This document shows positions 1-12,180 of a DNA stretch of 64,000 nt, piece by piece. The position numbers were made by a program, and so were the translations under genes. The DNA comes from Arachis hypogaea (taxonomy: Eukaryota > Streptophyta > Magnoliopsida > Fabales > Fabaceae). Each line of letters opens with the position of its first letter. Positions within the stretch are counted from its first letter, which is position 1. The DNA lies in the NCBI RefSeq assembly GCF_003086295.3, contig NC_092051.1, forward strand, positions 69,565,772-69,629,771, given 5' to 3'. The notes under the pieces are model-generated. The model saw only the letters and a program-made list of their open reading frames with translations. It had not been told where the DNA came from and did not search any database.

Positions 1-1142
1 AAGAGCAGGGCCCAGCATCCAAAGGCTCAGAGAGGACCCCCTAGCTGGCGTTCCACGCCTAAGGAGGCTCATAGCATGTGGATCTCATCAAAGCTCAGCC
101 CAAACACTCACCAAGTGGGCCCCAGAAGTGGATTTTAGCACTAAATAGACTGTTTTACACTTTCTATGTAATCCTTAGTCATTAACCTAGTATTTAAAGA
201 ACTTTTACACCTCTCACTGGAGAAGGTCAGCCATAATTTCGTTTTATCATTGTTTTTACCTTCAGTATGAGTTTCTAAACCTCCTAGGTTGAGGGGAGGA
301 ACCCTGCTAAGTTCTATGAATTAATAAAAGTACTACTATTTCTCTTCGATCCGTGTTTGATTAATTCTAAGATGTATATTCGTACTTTATCGTAGTGAAT
401 AGGATGATCTAACTAATTAGCTCTGTTCATCACATCAAGACGAACGTGCCTGACAAACACCTGCGTCTACTTGGGTCAGAATGCGTCTTTCACCGAATAA
501 GGACGACCAACAGCTTGAATATACATCTCTCAGATGGCTAATCCACGACTTTGTTGGGGACTTCTCGAAACATCAGTTCAACTGATTTATGGGGAGATTA
601 GGGTCTCTGTGGTAGAGGCTAAAACCCAAAGATGCAGCATTCTCTGATTCGGAGGATCCGACCTTGTCTGTGGCATTTTGAGTAGGATCATTAAGGAGAA
701 TAGCCTGCAGGAACTTCACCCTCAAGTAGAGATAGATCCACACTAAATTTGGGGTTCAGATCCAGAGGAGTATTGGCAGCTACTCAAACCAGTGTCAATC
801 ATATACAGCTTGCCATTGAAGAAATCATTCGCCAGCAAAGAGAGCAGTAGTACCAAAGTTAATTCAGAAAGCCAAAGCAACTCCAACTCTCAACTCTATT
901 CCCAGCATATAATTCCTATTATTCCTTTCAGAGTTTAATGATACTTCATCCAACTCCATATACTTAATCCAACAACTTCCGATCCACCTGACTAAGATCT
1001 GCAAGACAACCATAGCTTGCTTCAAGCTACAATCCTCGTGGGATCGACCCTGACTCGCTCAGGTATTACTTGGATAACCCAGTGCACTTGCTGGTACTGC
1101 TGCTGTACGAAAAGGTATGGGGTTTTACGTACACGCGCACCA
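1..1142 (+). repeat. 3' part of a plus-oriented LTR
   Basis: This reads as the distal half of an LTR entering from outside the window. At 1031-1095 it carries the box seen near the 3' end of many LTRs here (GTGGGATCGACC, a CTCGCTCAGG segment, then CCCAGTGCACTTGCTGGT). The end is placed near ...CGCGCACCA at 1142. No coding sequence is seen. The family name and the 5' boundary cannot be given from this window. Confidence 0.5.
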
Positions 1143-1190
1143 GTAGGTAGCATAGGTGCTAGGCAATAGATAATTGGCGACTATCTGCTG

Positions 1191-1732
1191 TCATATCCTC
1201 ACCTCGGGATTGTGGTCAGAGCATACAATACTGATGGGGGCGGCTTTCTCCCCCGAACTGTACTCCCATCGGGCCTCATGGTAGTCAATCTTCTTCAGGA
1301 TAGTATCCAATGTGATCGTACCCTTGATCACATCCTCTTTTATCTTCGGATAGGCATATCGGCTAGGTGGTTTGTGTGGAAGTTGCAGGAGGGCTTTAAA
1401 CACCTGAGTGGGGGTATCTAACTGTTATTATCTAAGGAATACTGTCTGTGTGTCTCCAATCAAAAGATTCCCATAAAATTTCCGCACAATAGACTCATTA
1501 ATCTCCATTGGATCTATGTCCACTGGTAGTAAGCTATGCGGTCATGGATGACACCCACAGGCTTCTCTGGAATGTTCAGTTTTTGCTCCTAATGTATGGC
1601 CTTTCCCTCATGACGGTGAAACTGATGTTGGGCCGTTTCATTGGCAAAGGTATCTGGCTTGTCAGAAGGACAAGGGAGACTGCCAGTTGGAGCCGATGAT
1701 GATGCCGGTTCCTTGCCCTTACGGCGCATCCT
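1191..1732 (-). pseudogene. Decayed 'putative plant transposon protein' domain gene
   Basis: Reading leftwards from an ATG at 1732 the frame starts MRRKGKEPASSS and stays open for about 46 codons to a stop. Later pieces continue in other frames: INESIVRKFYGNLL, then a segment at 1191-1403 containing GARWEYSSG-like residues (EARWEYSSGEKAAP). These match my memory of the domain annotated as 'putative plant transposon protein' that is abundant in legume retroelements, where a conserved NESIVR..FY motif comes first and a R.EYSSG-like segment later. At least one stop and two frame changes break it, so no product is expected. The function of this family is not established. The assignment rests on recalled motifs, not on a search. 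Confidence 0.45.
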
Positions 1733-2894
1733 GAAAGGGAATGAATGGAGTACAATTCATAATCATAAGGTAAATGGTATAAGAAGGCAAAAGAGGAAGT
1801 AATTACAATGTAACTTGGAGCCAATAAAAGTAAATAAACACTTAATTGAGGCGAACATCATAAAAGTGTGGTTTAATCAAGAAAAAGAATGTGCTCCTCA
1901 ATTAAGTAGCCTAAGGTTGCAAGTAATGAATGAGCAACAATTAAAGTACACACAAGCTTAGGCAATCACATCAAGAGTGAATTGAATTTTTAAAAGAGTG
2001 GATAGTGAAGTTATGTCTGTGAATACGCAAGGTTACAGAGAAATTGACATAACCAACAATATCCAACTCAACAGTGATCAACTACTTATTCATCCCAAAA
2101 TAATAAGATAACCACCGGGACAAGGTACTTATTACAAAAAAAATGACAAGCTTGATAAAAATAAAGTTAAGTCACTCAAACAAATGCAAAGCATTAAAGA
2201 ACAAGTACTTGTTATCTGATTAAATGGTTTTAATTTGAAAACCATGATGAGCAAGTAGTTTAGTTCAATTCGCTAGGTTTAATTTGCTCTTATTAACAAT
2301 TCACCCTATATGTGACCAAATTGAAATTTTCAAACTAATTTGGTGCTAGAAACTCAAAGTAATAAACTAGTACATTATTGAAATTCAGTTCCAAATATCA
2401 TCACAAGTATTTGAAAGTGCACAATGTTTACTTAGAATGCCTAACAAGGATAAAATTTAAGATATATGGTGGCCAAAACACATGAATTAAACAAAAAGTT
2501 CATTGAGGCATTATGTCAAACAGTTGGTGTGCAGTGAAGAAGCTTATGAATTTCAATCTAATTCAAGCAATCAGTAACCCAGATATCAGTAACACACTTG
2601 CAATCAACATAACAATCAACAATTAACTAATCTAACCTAACCTAGTTACTAAAATCATAATGAAAATGCAATTAAAAGTGACCAAAATAAGCATGAAATA
2701 GGGCAAGAAAATGGAACATGCGTTGATGGCGTATGCAGAATAGAGGGAGAGGGGTGGGTAGAGAGCAGCTGCGGCGGCACAAGTATTGCCACCACTAGGA
2801 TCGTGACGGAGCTGCGTCGCTGGAGTCAGAACACGCGGCTGACTGGGAGAAGAGGAGAGGAACCAAAAGACGAGGAGAAGAAGAAAGAAAGGAG

Positions 2895-2896
<2 letters not shown>
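1733..2896. other. AT-rich non-coding sequence, probably retroelement untranslated region
   Basis: Apart from short chance frames I see no gene, RNA gene or terminal repeat here. The AT-rich part (1850-2640) passes into a GA-rich, more GC-rich part (2700-2896), typical of an LTR or of the internal flank of a retroelement. Confidence 0.4.

Positions 2897-2943
<47 letters not shown>
2897..2943. repeat. (GA)n microsatellite
   Basis: An uninterrupted run of about 23 GA dinucleotides. It creates spurious Ser-Leu repeats in minus-strand frames. Confidence 0.95.
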
Positions 2944-2947
<4 letters not shown>

Positions 2948-3120
2948 ACGGTTGTCGCCAGCCGCCACGGTAGTGATTGTGGATGCTGGACAGAGGTAGC
3001 TGGACGGTGGTATGGTGGTTTAGGGGTTGGGTGGGGGTTGTGGCAAACGAAGAAAAGAAGAGAAGGAATGGAGGTGGGTAGGGCATGATACAGGTTCTGA
3101 TTCGAATTCACGCTCAAAAA

Positions 3121-3470
3121 CAGCGTGTGTGCGTACGCACACTAGGAAAAAATTAGAGTGTGTGCGCACGCACAAAGGTGTGCCCATACACCAAGTAGGG
3201 AGGCAATTAAGATGTGTGCATACGCACAGCTAGGTGCTTACACACAGTTTACCGAAGAAGGGGCATGTGTGCGTACGTACAATGGGGTGCGCACGCACAA
3301 AGTTTTTTTTTTAAAGCAAAATATGGTCATGTGTGCGCACGCATAGGTCTGTGCGTGCGCACCTAGCAGGGAGTAAATTTTGGAGTGTGCATCCATAACT
3401 ATGTATGTGTACGCACAAATCAATGTAGATAGGACCTTTGTGCGAAGGAATATGTGTGTGCTCACGGACA
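3121..3470. repeat. Array of TGCGTACGCA-type palindromes
   Basis: Short palindromes such as GTGTGCGTACGCACAC (from 3125), GTGTGCGCACGCAC (3159) and GTGTGCATACGCAC (3215) recur irregularly to about 3470, often embedded in TGTGCG...CGCACA. The same kind of motif array, with a different core, occurs in most LTR families of this window. Here it is probably part of a truncated LTR. Confidence 0.75.
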
Positions 3471-3471
3471 A

Positions 3472-3719
3472 TGTAAGACCCTGAATTTTGAAATGTTATT
3501 AATAAATTATTTATGATCTATTATATTTATTTAAGATTATATTTTTTGAAATTTTTATATATAAGTTGAGTAAATTCTTATTTATTATTTAGAGTTCTTA
3601 TAATTGAAAAATAGTGAATATTTTATATGCCTTAATTTTAAATATTTAGATTTTTAACCTTATTTTATAAATAAATGAGAATTAATTTACTTATCTCCAA
3701 TTTTTATCAATTTGGTATT
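3472..3719 (+). repeat. Truncated LTR start (TGTAAGACCC type)
   Basis: TGTAAGACCCTGAATTTTG at 3472 resembles the 5' terminus of chromovirus-type LTRs (TGTAA..CCC), followed by AT-rich sequence. It is cut at 3719 by LTR A. It is a fragment and its partner is not visible. Confidence 0.4.
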
Positions 3720-3904
3720 TGATGACTTGCATCATCTACCTCTTTCTCTTAACTAAAAGGACCATAGAATTAGTAATTTCTCATTCTATTGATGCAATTA
3801 TTTGAACTAAATGATGAATTTTATGGTACATTGCTTTGAAAGGGATCTTGTTTGAATTTCAAGAGAAAATAGCATCAAAAGAGGAAGGAAGCAAGAAAAA
3901 TAAG

Positions 3905-4507
3905 CTAAGCGTGTGTAATGGGCGTGCCACTTGGTGCAAACGCCAACAATCTGAATGGGCGTGGCACGCCAGCTATTGGGCGTGGCATGCCAGTTAACAA
4001 GTCCAGAGAGCAAGGTGAAAGAGCTTCTATGGGCGTGGCCAGTTAACAATTCCAGAGGAAAACCCATGAAGATTTTAATGGGCATGGCACGCTAAGGCCA
4101 GGCGTGGCACGCCAAGGAGATGAACCACAATGGGCGTGGCACACCAAGGCCAGGCGTTGCACGCCAGTTATCTTTTGCAGAGTAGGGACTCCAAGGTTCA
4201 CAATGGGCGTGGCACGCCACTACTGGGCGTGGCACGCCAGGCACTCTGACCAGAGAAGGACCCCTGAAGATTCACAAAGGGCGTGGCACGCCAACTTTAT
4301 CATGCACAATGGGCGTGCCACTTGAGTTTGAAGGCGTGGCATGCCAATACAACTGAGCAAAGGAGCATGAAGGAAGCAGCACTATGGGCATGCCACTTGA
4401 GACTTAAGGCGTGGCACACCAAGTCAAAGAATCAATGGGCATGCCACTTGGTACTAAACGCATGGCACACCAAGCTCAGGAATCCTCAACACCACTATGG
4501 GCATGCC
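3905..4507 (+). repeat. GGCGTGGCACGCC motif array, left piece in LTR A
   Basis: More than a dozen copies of a 13-bp near-palindrome (GGCGTG-G-CACGCC, with variants such as GGCGTGGCATGCC and GGGCGTGCCACTTGA). The array resumes after the nested insert at 20090-20690, showing that both pieces were once one LTR. Confidence 0.85.
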
Positions 4508-6415
4508 TGATGCACGGAAACTTGTCTCTCAACAGATTTTCCTCGACAAGTATACCGAATTGTCGTCAAGTAAAAACTCACAGTAAAGTGAGGTCGAATC
4601 CCACAGGGATTGATTGGTCAAGCAACTTTAATTGGAGGAATGTTCTAGTTGAGCTAAGAAGAATTTGATTTGAGAATTGCAGGAAATTAAATGGCAGGAA
4701 AGTAAATGGCAGAAAATGTAAATGCTGGAAATAAAGAACTGAATGTAAATGACGGAAAGTAAATTGCAAAATCTTAAATGGGGAATGGGGAAGATGAGCA
4801 TAAAAGTAAATGGCAGAAAGTAAAGAGAATGGGTAAGATCAGAAATGGGGAGTTTATTGGGCTCAGGAGATGTTGTATTCTCCGAATCAAGTTCATTTTC
4901 ATCTCTTCCTCAATCAATGCATTCATTGATCTCCTTGGCAATCTTAAGTGATTGAATTCCAATTCCTTGGTAATTCAATCTCTCAAATCTTGATCAATAG
5001 CCAATTCCTTGGTCTAATTGCTCATGAGAAGAGATGAAATATGGTCACTGATTATACCACATGTATTTCCAAATTAAAGTATTGGGAGAATTATATGTCA
5101 CTATATCCGTCCAAACCCCAATTTGGTCCAACATGAGAACGCATTTCTACCATGATCTCTTCATTCCTCTTCCAAGGTTCCGAAGAGATCCAAGTATAAA
5201 TAGCTTCTTTTCCAAGACAACTACCCAATTGGATGAAGATTGAAAGCTTTCTAATAAAATCAAGAGAAAAGAAAGAAGAAGAATAATAAAAACTATTATT
5301 GATCCATCAAATTACAACAGAGCTCCCTAACCCAATGAAAGGGGTTTAGTTGTTCATAGCTCTGGAAATGGAAAGCAAAGATGGAAAATACATTCTGAAA
5401 GTAAAACTAGAAGTTGCAGAGAAAGTAAAATTATACAGAGAGTAGTTCTCCCAATGCCAAAAGCTCCCTCTCTAGTTCAAAACTATTCCTATATATACTA
5501 CTCTTCTGATCTTCTAGTTGGCTCTTCAAGTCTTGGATATGGATCTTTGGATCTTTGAGTTGAAGCAGTTATCATCTTTAGTGGGCTTAGCTTTGCTTGC
5601 AGAAAAAGTGTGAGTTACATGGACGTTAGTTAGGACGTTAGTGGTGTTAACGTTAAGTGAAAATGTGGGTTCGAGAACGTTAGTGACGATCACCTTTTTC
5701 ACTAACGTTCCTAACCCAAAATGGTCCACGTTAACTTCAACGTTAGTTGTAACGACCCAATTTTCAATATGTCTAGATCATACCGGAAACTGAGCGCTAC
5801 CAATTTGTCTTCCTAATTATTATCTATTATTTATCATATGAGCCTGATTCGTTGTTAAAAGCGTAGTTAATTTGTGATGTGTATTTTTTTTTTAAAACAT
5901 TTGGATTAATAGACAAAATCATTTATAATCAATTCACAAATAATAACAGATAAAACAGTTATAAACAACCACACATAAATACATCACAAGTAGTTGACAA
6001 CATTCGGTGATTCAGCCTTTATTAGAATATAGACTGTTAGTTAGAACACCCCTAGATATAGCTAAATAATATCTATATACATGTATATACATACAACATC
6101 CCAGGTCCTAATGATGACATGTCACCATGTCATGTTTTTCTATGCTTTTTCATTTGTTTTCAATAGGTTTTATGCACTTTCTTGAGCCATAAGCAAGCCA
6201 ATTGGGTAGATTTTCATGTTTCCGTTGATTCAATCAACCATGTATGAATTAATGTAATTTCATGAGATTTTATGCTATAATTGTCATATATTATGAAAGA
6301 ATAACAAACTCATGATTTTGAGCAAAGCTTTGATGTGTTTGGTTGATTGATGATAGGTGAAAAGAGTTTGGAAGAAGGTTGAAGAAAGAAGGAATGGCTA
6401 GGAGCAAGAGAGAAC

Positions 6416-7480
6416 AAAAAGTTTGAGCAAAAGTTTGCCTCAAACTTTAGCTCAAACTTTCGAATAAGTGAAAACACACCAGGAAACAAAAAGCTTGAGC
6501 AAAAGTTTGCCTCAAACTTTAGCTCAAACTTTTGGGAGAAAAGCTTGAGCCAACGTTTGCCTCAAACTTTTTGGCAAACGTTGGCATCACAAATCAACAC
6601 CCTGGAGAGAAAAAGTTTGCGCCAACGTTTGCCTCAAACTTTTTGGCAAACGTTGGCATCACAAATCAACACCCTGGAGAGAAAAAGTTTGCGCCGGCGC
6701 CACACCAACACACCCAGGGGAGAAAAAGCTTGTGCCAACGTTTGCCTCAAGCTTTTTGGCAAACGTTGGCGCCACAAGGCATACAAGGGGTATACTTCCA
6801 ACAAGAATAACTTGAGCTACAGAGCTCCAAATGAGGTGATTCAAAAAGAAATGGAAAGTAGGAATCAAGAGCTTTCCAAGCATATATGGCACTGCATGGT
6901 GGACACTAAAATTGAGGGAGAAAACTGCCCCGCAATGAGCATAAATGAACATGGTGGCAACCTGCAGTGAGACCAACTGACCTCTGCACCTTCGATGGAG
7001 TATAACTCGAGCTGTAGAGCTCTAAATGATGCGCTTCCAACGGCATTGGAAAGTAGACATTCAGGAATTTCCAACAATGTATAATAGTATGGGGTGGACA
7101 ATATGTTTGAGCCTCCGGAACTGGCGTTTTCGACCACGTTTGAGGCAAACTTTACCTCAAACGCTGCACACCAAGGCCAGCAACCTTGTCCTCTTCAAAG
7201 GAGCATAACTTGAGTTGTAGATGTCCAATTGAGGTGATTCCAATTGGGTTAGAAAGCTGACATTTAGAGCTTTCCAACCATATATAATAGTCTATAGTGG
7301 GCATAAAATTGGCAACGTTAACAAGAGGACAAAGTAGCGCCACATATATGCACTAGGGGGCCAACGTTTGAGCAAAAGTTTGACCCCAAACTTTGGCTCA
7401 AACGTTGGTAGCAGCAAGAATGGGGCAGCTGGTGTAAAAAGTTTGAGTAAAAGTTTGCCTCAAACTTTTACTCAAGCTTT
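6416..7480 (+). repeat. Long-arm inverted repeats of AAAGTTTG/CCAACGTTTG type in solo LTR C
   Basis: Examples: from 6418, AAAGTTTGAGCAAAAGTTTG then CCT then the reverse complement with one mismatch; at 6551-6586, CCAACGTTTGCC...GGCAAACGTTGG; near 6611-6655 the same again; at 7361-7410, CCAACGTTTGAGC...GCTCAAACGTTGG; from 7438, AAAGTTTGAGTAAAAGTTTG with a matching right arm that also carries the changed base. Arms are 11 to 20 bp. Confidence 0.85.
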
Positions 7481-7674
7481 TAAGATTCACAACCCGATTC
7501 ACATTGGTTCTCTCTCCAACTCCAAGAGCAATCAACCAAGGCCTCTATCAACCCAATTCCATCAAGAGCAAGGGCCCAATTGACACCACTCAAAGGCACA
7601 AGAGATAGTTAGAATTGAAATTTCATTTTAATTGTAATTTGTTTTGAATTTCATTTTCATTTTGTAAAAACGCC

Positions 7675-7680
7675 TATAAA
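7675..7680 (+). promoter_or_regulatory. TATA box of solo LTR C
   Basis: TATAAATAGG context, downstream of the inverted-repeat array and about 720 bp before the LTR end. This is a plausible RNA polymerase II start region for the LTR. Confidence 0.5.
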
Positions 7681-9229
7681 TAGGTATCTGTTTCATTTTA
7701 TTGGAGAGGCAAGCTCCACTAGGGAGCATTAGGAATATAGAACTCTCTCTCTTTAGTTTTTTTTAAATCTTGGATTGAGAATTGAAGAAATTCTGTTTCA
7801 ATCTCACCTTGAGAATTCTCTCTGTTTTCTTCTTCTGCAATTTTAATTTCTCCTCTACTACAAGTTCCTTTGCTGCAAGTTTACAATTTAATTTACATTG
7901 AGCTTGATTTTGATCTTTGGTTCTCATTGCTTTCTGTTCTCACTGAATTCAATTTACATTCAAGCAATTTAATTCTTATGCAAGTGCTCTGCATTTTACA
8001 TTTCTGTTCATGATCTGATTTACTTTTCCTACAAGTTTAATTTTCTCTAAGCTTTGATCTATTGTTCTCTTTAATTTTCAGCACCCACTCCCCTTTACAT
8101 TTAATGAAATTTTACTTTTCTTGCAATTTAAGATTCTTGCAATTTACATTTCTTGCTCTTTAAGTTACTCGCCAATTTACACTCTGCAACTTTAAATTCA
8201 TTGTCATTTACTTTCTGTTGGATACAATTTCACCCAATCTCACCTAAATGATAGCTTGACTAAACTAATCATCTACTAAAGTTGCTTGATCCATCAATCC
8301 CTGTGGGATTGACCTCACTCCCGTGAGTTTTATTACTTGATGCGACCCGGTGTACTTGCCGGTGAGTTTTGTGTCGGATCGTTTTCCGCACATCACCTGA
8401 CCTGTTCAAGAGGTCCCTAAGCTGACACCTAGGCTAGCCTAGACTCTATACTCACCTAATCCCTCTAAACTACTAAAGCGAGGGAAAGTACGTTCTAGGT
8501 CTTCAAAACTTAAGTCAGGTGGAATGTCATCAAAAGATAGAACATCATCTGCTACTCCTCTGCACGATCAGACTTTTCCACAGGACGTCTCTCTGGTACC
8601 TCATGAAGTAGCCACACAATAGGAATCTCGTACGCAGGATTTAGGTTAAAGTGCGCATACGAACCGGGTGCAGACGTTGGCTGGTCTCACAGTATATACA
8701 TATAATCAGAGAATGATATTCACCCTAGACTCAGAAGACTATCTAGAGCAGAATCCTCTTCTTGCGAACGGTCATCAGCGAACTATGGTAAGGTACTCTT
8801 ACTTCCATCTGAAGGGGGAAGGGAGAGAGAAGGGGTAAGAACTGGGGAGTTCTTAGTAGGGTCGGGGTTATTAGTTACGTTTATTAATTCTATGTTGTTT
8901 AGCAGACTATTAGCAGAATACAAAGAAGCAGTAATTAGAAAACACAGATAAGTAGAGAAAATAGAGAAAATAGATAGCAGAACACAAACAGAAGAATACA
9001 AGAAAATAACACAAGCGCAGAGAATGGAATACAAACAAGGAAAGCATACATTCATACCACAATCATAACAAAGGAAATGCCCAACCAAGTATGATGCATG
9101 TCTAGCCCTAGCGCAGGTAATGAGCTCATCTGTCAGTTTCTACCCGCTCCCGACGTAACCCGAAGCAGCTGAAACGGGTATGGTTTTCCAGTCAGTATAG
9201 GTACAGTTCTCACTAACCGACGTATGCGT

Positions 9230-9407
9230 CATATCCTCTGTAAGCAAACTCTGCCTTACAGGTGGCGGCATTCCAGCCGTGTATGAAATCATATTCTCTG
9301 TAAGCAATCCTTGCCTTACAGGTGCGGCATTCTAGCCGTGTATGAATTAATATCCTCTGCAAGTGATCCCAGGTTATCAGTTGCAGGTACAGCTCTCAAT
9401 AGCTGTG
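9230..9407. repeat. Tandem repeat of about 60 bp in the chromovirus 3' LTR
   Basis: Two close copies and one diverged copy of a unit containing TCTGTAAG...CTTACAG and GCGGCATT..AGCCGTG, each able to form a small hairpin. The same repeat is at 16897-17074 in the other LTR, so it was present when the element inserted. Confidence 0.8.
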
Positions 9408-11596
9408 TAACACTGGAAAACGTTCTGTGGTCGTACCACTATCTATTTGACTGCCTTCACGCAGCAGATCATTACATAATCATTCTCATTATCATCATTC
9501 ATCATCATTCTGATTATTCATCATCATTCTGATTATTCATCATCATTTTCACATTCTTATGCAGTACCTCTTTCTTTCTCTGTTCAATCATACTGTACAA
9601 ACTTTACATCTTTCACTTTTACAATATCCTGGCTCAAACCATTTCTCTTTATCATATTATTCTATTCTCTTTGTATCTCTTTACTTTACTCTGGTTACTC
9701 TGTGCTCTGTGTTACTTTATTCTGCTCTGATTTCTCTGTTTAACATGTGTATTTAAAGCTTATGTAAATTTCGATATGAATAGTTAGCCTGTCCCAGGTA
9801 TAGGTTCATTAAGTCTATACTGAAACAGTTTAACTTTTCATATAACACCTAACCCTAGTCGCAACTCAAGTACTAACTAAGTTGCCCTAGTTCGTTCACT
9901 AGTCTCTGTCTGTTTTTCTGTCATTAAAATTTTACAGACTTTTTCTTTGGTTTTTATCTTTTCTTTATCTTTGCCTCACTATCATGTTATTACCACTCCC
10001 TAAGTATTTTATGAAGGTAATTATGAGATTCTGCACTTAAAAGTTGTCTTTCTAAAGCTTTTACAGAAAATTGCCTTTTCCGCACTATTTTATTATTTTT
10101 ATTAAAAAAATTATTTTTAATTAAATATTATTATTTAATATTTTATTATTATTCATTATTTTATTAATATATTTTCGAAAATTACCTTCCTTTAACCTTT
10201 TACTTATAAAAATTCACTTTTTACCACCCGTAACTTTTAATATTTCTACTTTAACCACCCTAACTTTCAGAAATTACAAAATAACCCCTCAAACACCAAA
10301 ATATTTACTTCCTTGCCCTTTCTAAGATCTAAAAGGTGTTCTTCAATGTTCTTCACCACACTCAAAGTGTTCTTCGTGTTCTTCGTAAATTCTTCAGTTT
10401 CTTTCTCTGTTTTTACCCGTTTTTCAGTCTTTTCAGCAACCGATTTTTACCAAAATTCAAAATAAATTTCTAGCCACTAAAATCCCATATTTTCTACATG
10501 ATTTAAACATAAATTGAACCTCAATTTAAGCTCTAGGGTTTCGTTTTCCAGCAGACACAAGAACACACATTCATAGCTTGAATTTCATCAAATTTTCACC
10601 AAAATTTCAACAAGAATTACTCATACAAACAATCAATTTCAAGCACAATCAAACCATATCATAATCACACAAATCAAACACAATCAATCAAGATTAAATT
10701 CGTCAATCCCTACCTGATTTTGCTGCTCCTAATTCGGTTAAACTTTCAGGTGGTCCTTAAGCACTTTTTCCTCCTAAATCACATCAAGAACAACTTTAAA
10801 TCCAAAAACTCTCAACTGACAAATCTCACTCAGTATATTAGGAAGAGATATCTCACCTTAGACTTGCTGGAAATTCACGTTTCTTGACCCTCAAGTCAAG
10901 TTAAGCATGATTCCTAAGGAAGAACATCAAGAAAACACATGTTTTGCATGGTTTTCCTTGAAAACCGAATTGAAATGGGAGGGAGACAGCCATCTCACCT
11001 TATTTTCATCCTTGATAAGTTACATGGTTATGTAGAGGAAGAAGAGAGGATCATTTTGGTGAAATCAGAGTTTTGATTTGAGTTTTAGTTCAGAAGAAAT
11101 CAAGCTTTGAAGATTAAGTGTTCATGAAAGTTTCTCTCTTTTCTCTCTTGTTATTTTCGGCCAAAATGATGAAATGATACAGCCTTGGAGGTCTTGGGGG
11201 TGTAAGGTGAGTTGTGAATGGTTGGCTTGGAGGTGGATTAAAATAATATTAAAATATCTCTGGTGTACAACTACTAAAACTAGGTGTATCAGAACACTCG
11301 TAAAATCATCTCTAAAAATTATTTTCTGAGCTACTAGCATAAATGACACTAGTAACATATTTATTATGAGAATAGAACATGTATAATGAGGCCTTAGCAT
11401 TGCTAAATTCATCAGAGAGTGCTGGTGCTAAGCTGCACCAGTAAACCGTAAATCCGGGTTAAACCGATTTTCTGTTTTTAACAAAAACAGACCAGGTAAC
11501 CTTATAATGTCATTCAAGAATTTTCTAATACTAAAATAATGATAATATTATACTATTATCTCTCTCTTCTCATGAATCAAGTCCGGTTTGTCAAGT

Positions 11597-12180
11597 GTGC
11601 TCTTCTTCTCCTCTTGGTTCCCATGCTACTTTGACTAAGCAAACAGTCTTGCCTCTTAGCTGCTTATCACTTCTTTCTACGATCTGAACTGGTGATGCTT
11701 GATATGTCAAATCATTTTATAACTGTACTATTTTTGGTTGTGAAACGTGACTCTCATCGGGAACATATTTCTTAAGTTGCGATACATAAAAAAAACATCA
11801 TGAAGGTTTGATAAATAAGGAGGAAGGGCTATTTGATAAGCTACTAGACTGACTCTTTTAAGTATTTGGAAAGCTTCTATGTATCGTGGGTTAAGCTTTT
11901 TAGTATTAAGGGCTCTACCTATTCCAGTAATCGAAGTTACTTCTAGAAAGACATGGTTTCCCTCACTAAACTCTAAGGGTCTACGTCTATTATCGGCATA
12001 GCTCTTTTGACGGCCTTGTGCTGTCTGGATCTTCCGACGAATCTCCTTTACCTTCTCAGTAGTTTCTTACACTAAGTTTGGACCTAAGACACTAGCTTCC
12101 CCATCGTCATTCCAACACAATGGTGTCCGACATCTTCTTTCGTAGAGAGCTTCGTATGGTGCCATCCTGATACTTTATTG
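11597..12180 (-). pseudogene. Chromovirus integrase C-terminus and truncated chromodomain
   Basis: Translated right to left, the region gives a GPY-like integrase tail (PRYIEAFQILKRV, ALPPYLSNLHDVF, PDESHV) followed by DLTYQASPVQIVERSDKQL and VCLVKVAWEPRGEEEHT. The last part matches the chromodomain of plant chromoviruses, where LVKV.W......TWE is characteristic. A stop interrupts the linker before DLTYQ. The sequence ends abruptly at about 11597, joined directly to LTR sequence, so the end of the chromodomain is lost. In the family this domain guides integration into heterochromatin; this copy cannot work. Confidence 0.7.

Larger units (their letters stand above)
6112..8395 (+). mobile_element. 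Solo LTR C (plus), 2284 bp
   Basis: It runs from TGATGACATGTC (6112) to GCACATCA (8395). The other chromovirus LTR lacks it exactly here (16062-16072), which proves an insertion. The flanks are CCTAA (6107-6111) and CCTGA (8396-8400), a 5-bp duplication with one transition. It contains an inverted-repeat array (6416-7480), three copies of a conserved module containing a hairpin, a TATA box at 7675-7680 and the LTR-end box at 8291-8363. There is no internal sequence, so it is a solo LTR. Confidence 0.9.
5748..11595 (-). repeat. 3' LTR of the chromovirus, truncated and interrupted
   Basis: It matches the 5' LTR from 5748 to 6111 and from 8396 to about 11595, with solo LTR C between. At ...GTCCGGTTTGTCAA (about 11595) homology with the other LTR stops and chromodomain coding sequence follows directly. 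The first 245 bp of this LTR, in element orientation, and the polypurine tract are therefore missing. Confidence 0.85.

Noticed and set aside
2632..3117. Minus-strand frames rich in Ser-Leu repeats
   Set aside because: They are translation of a (GA)n microsatellite and have no other support.
8783..9088. Hydrophobic 101-codon frame (MVGHFLCYDCGMNVCFPCLY...) also present at 16450-16755
   Set aside because: Both copies lie at the same place in the two LTRs of one element, so the repeat reflects LTR identity and not coding selection. No homology recognised.
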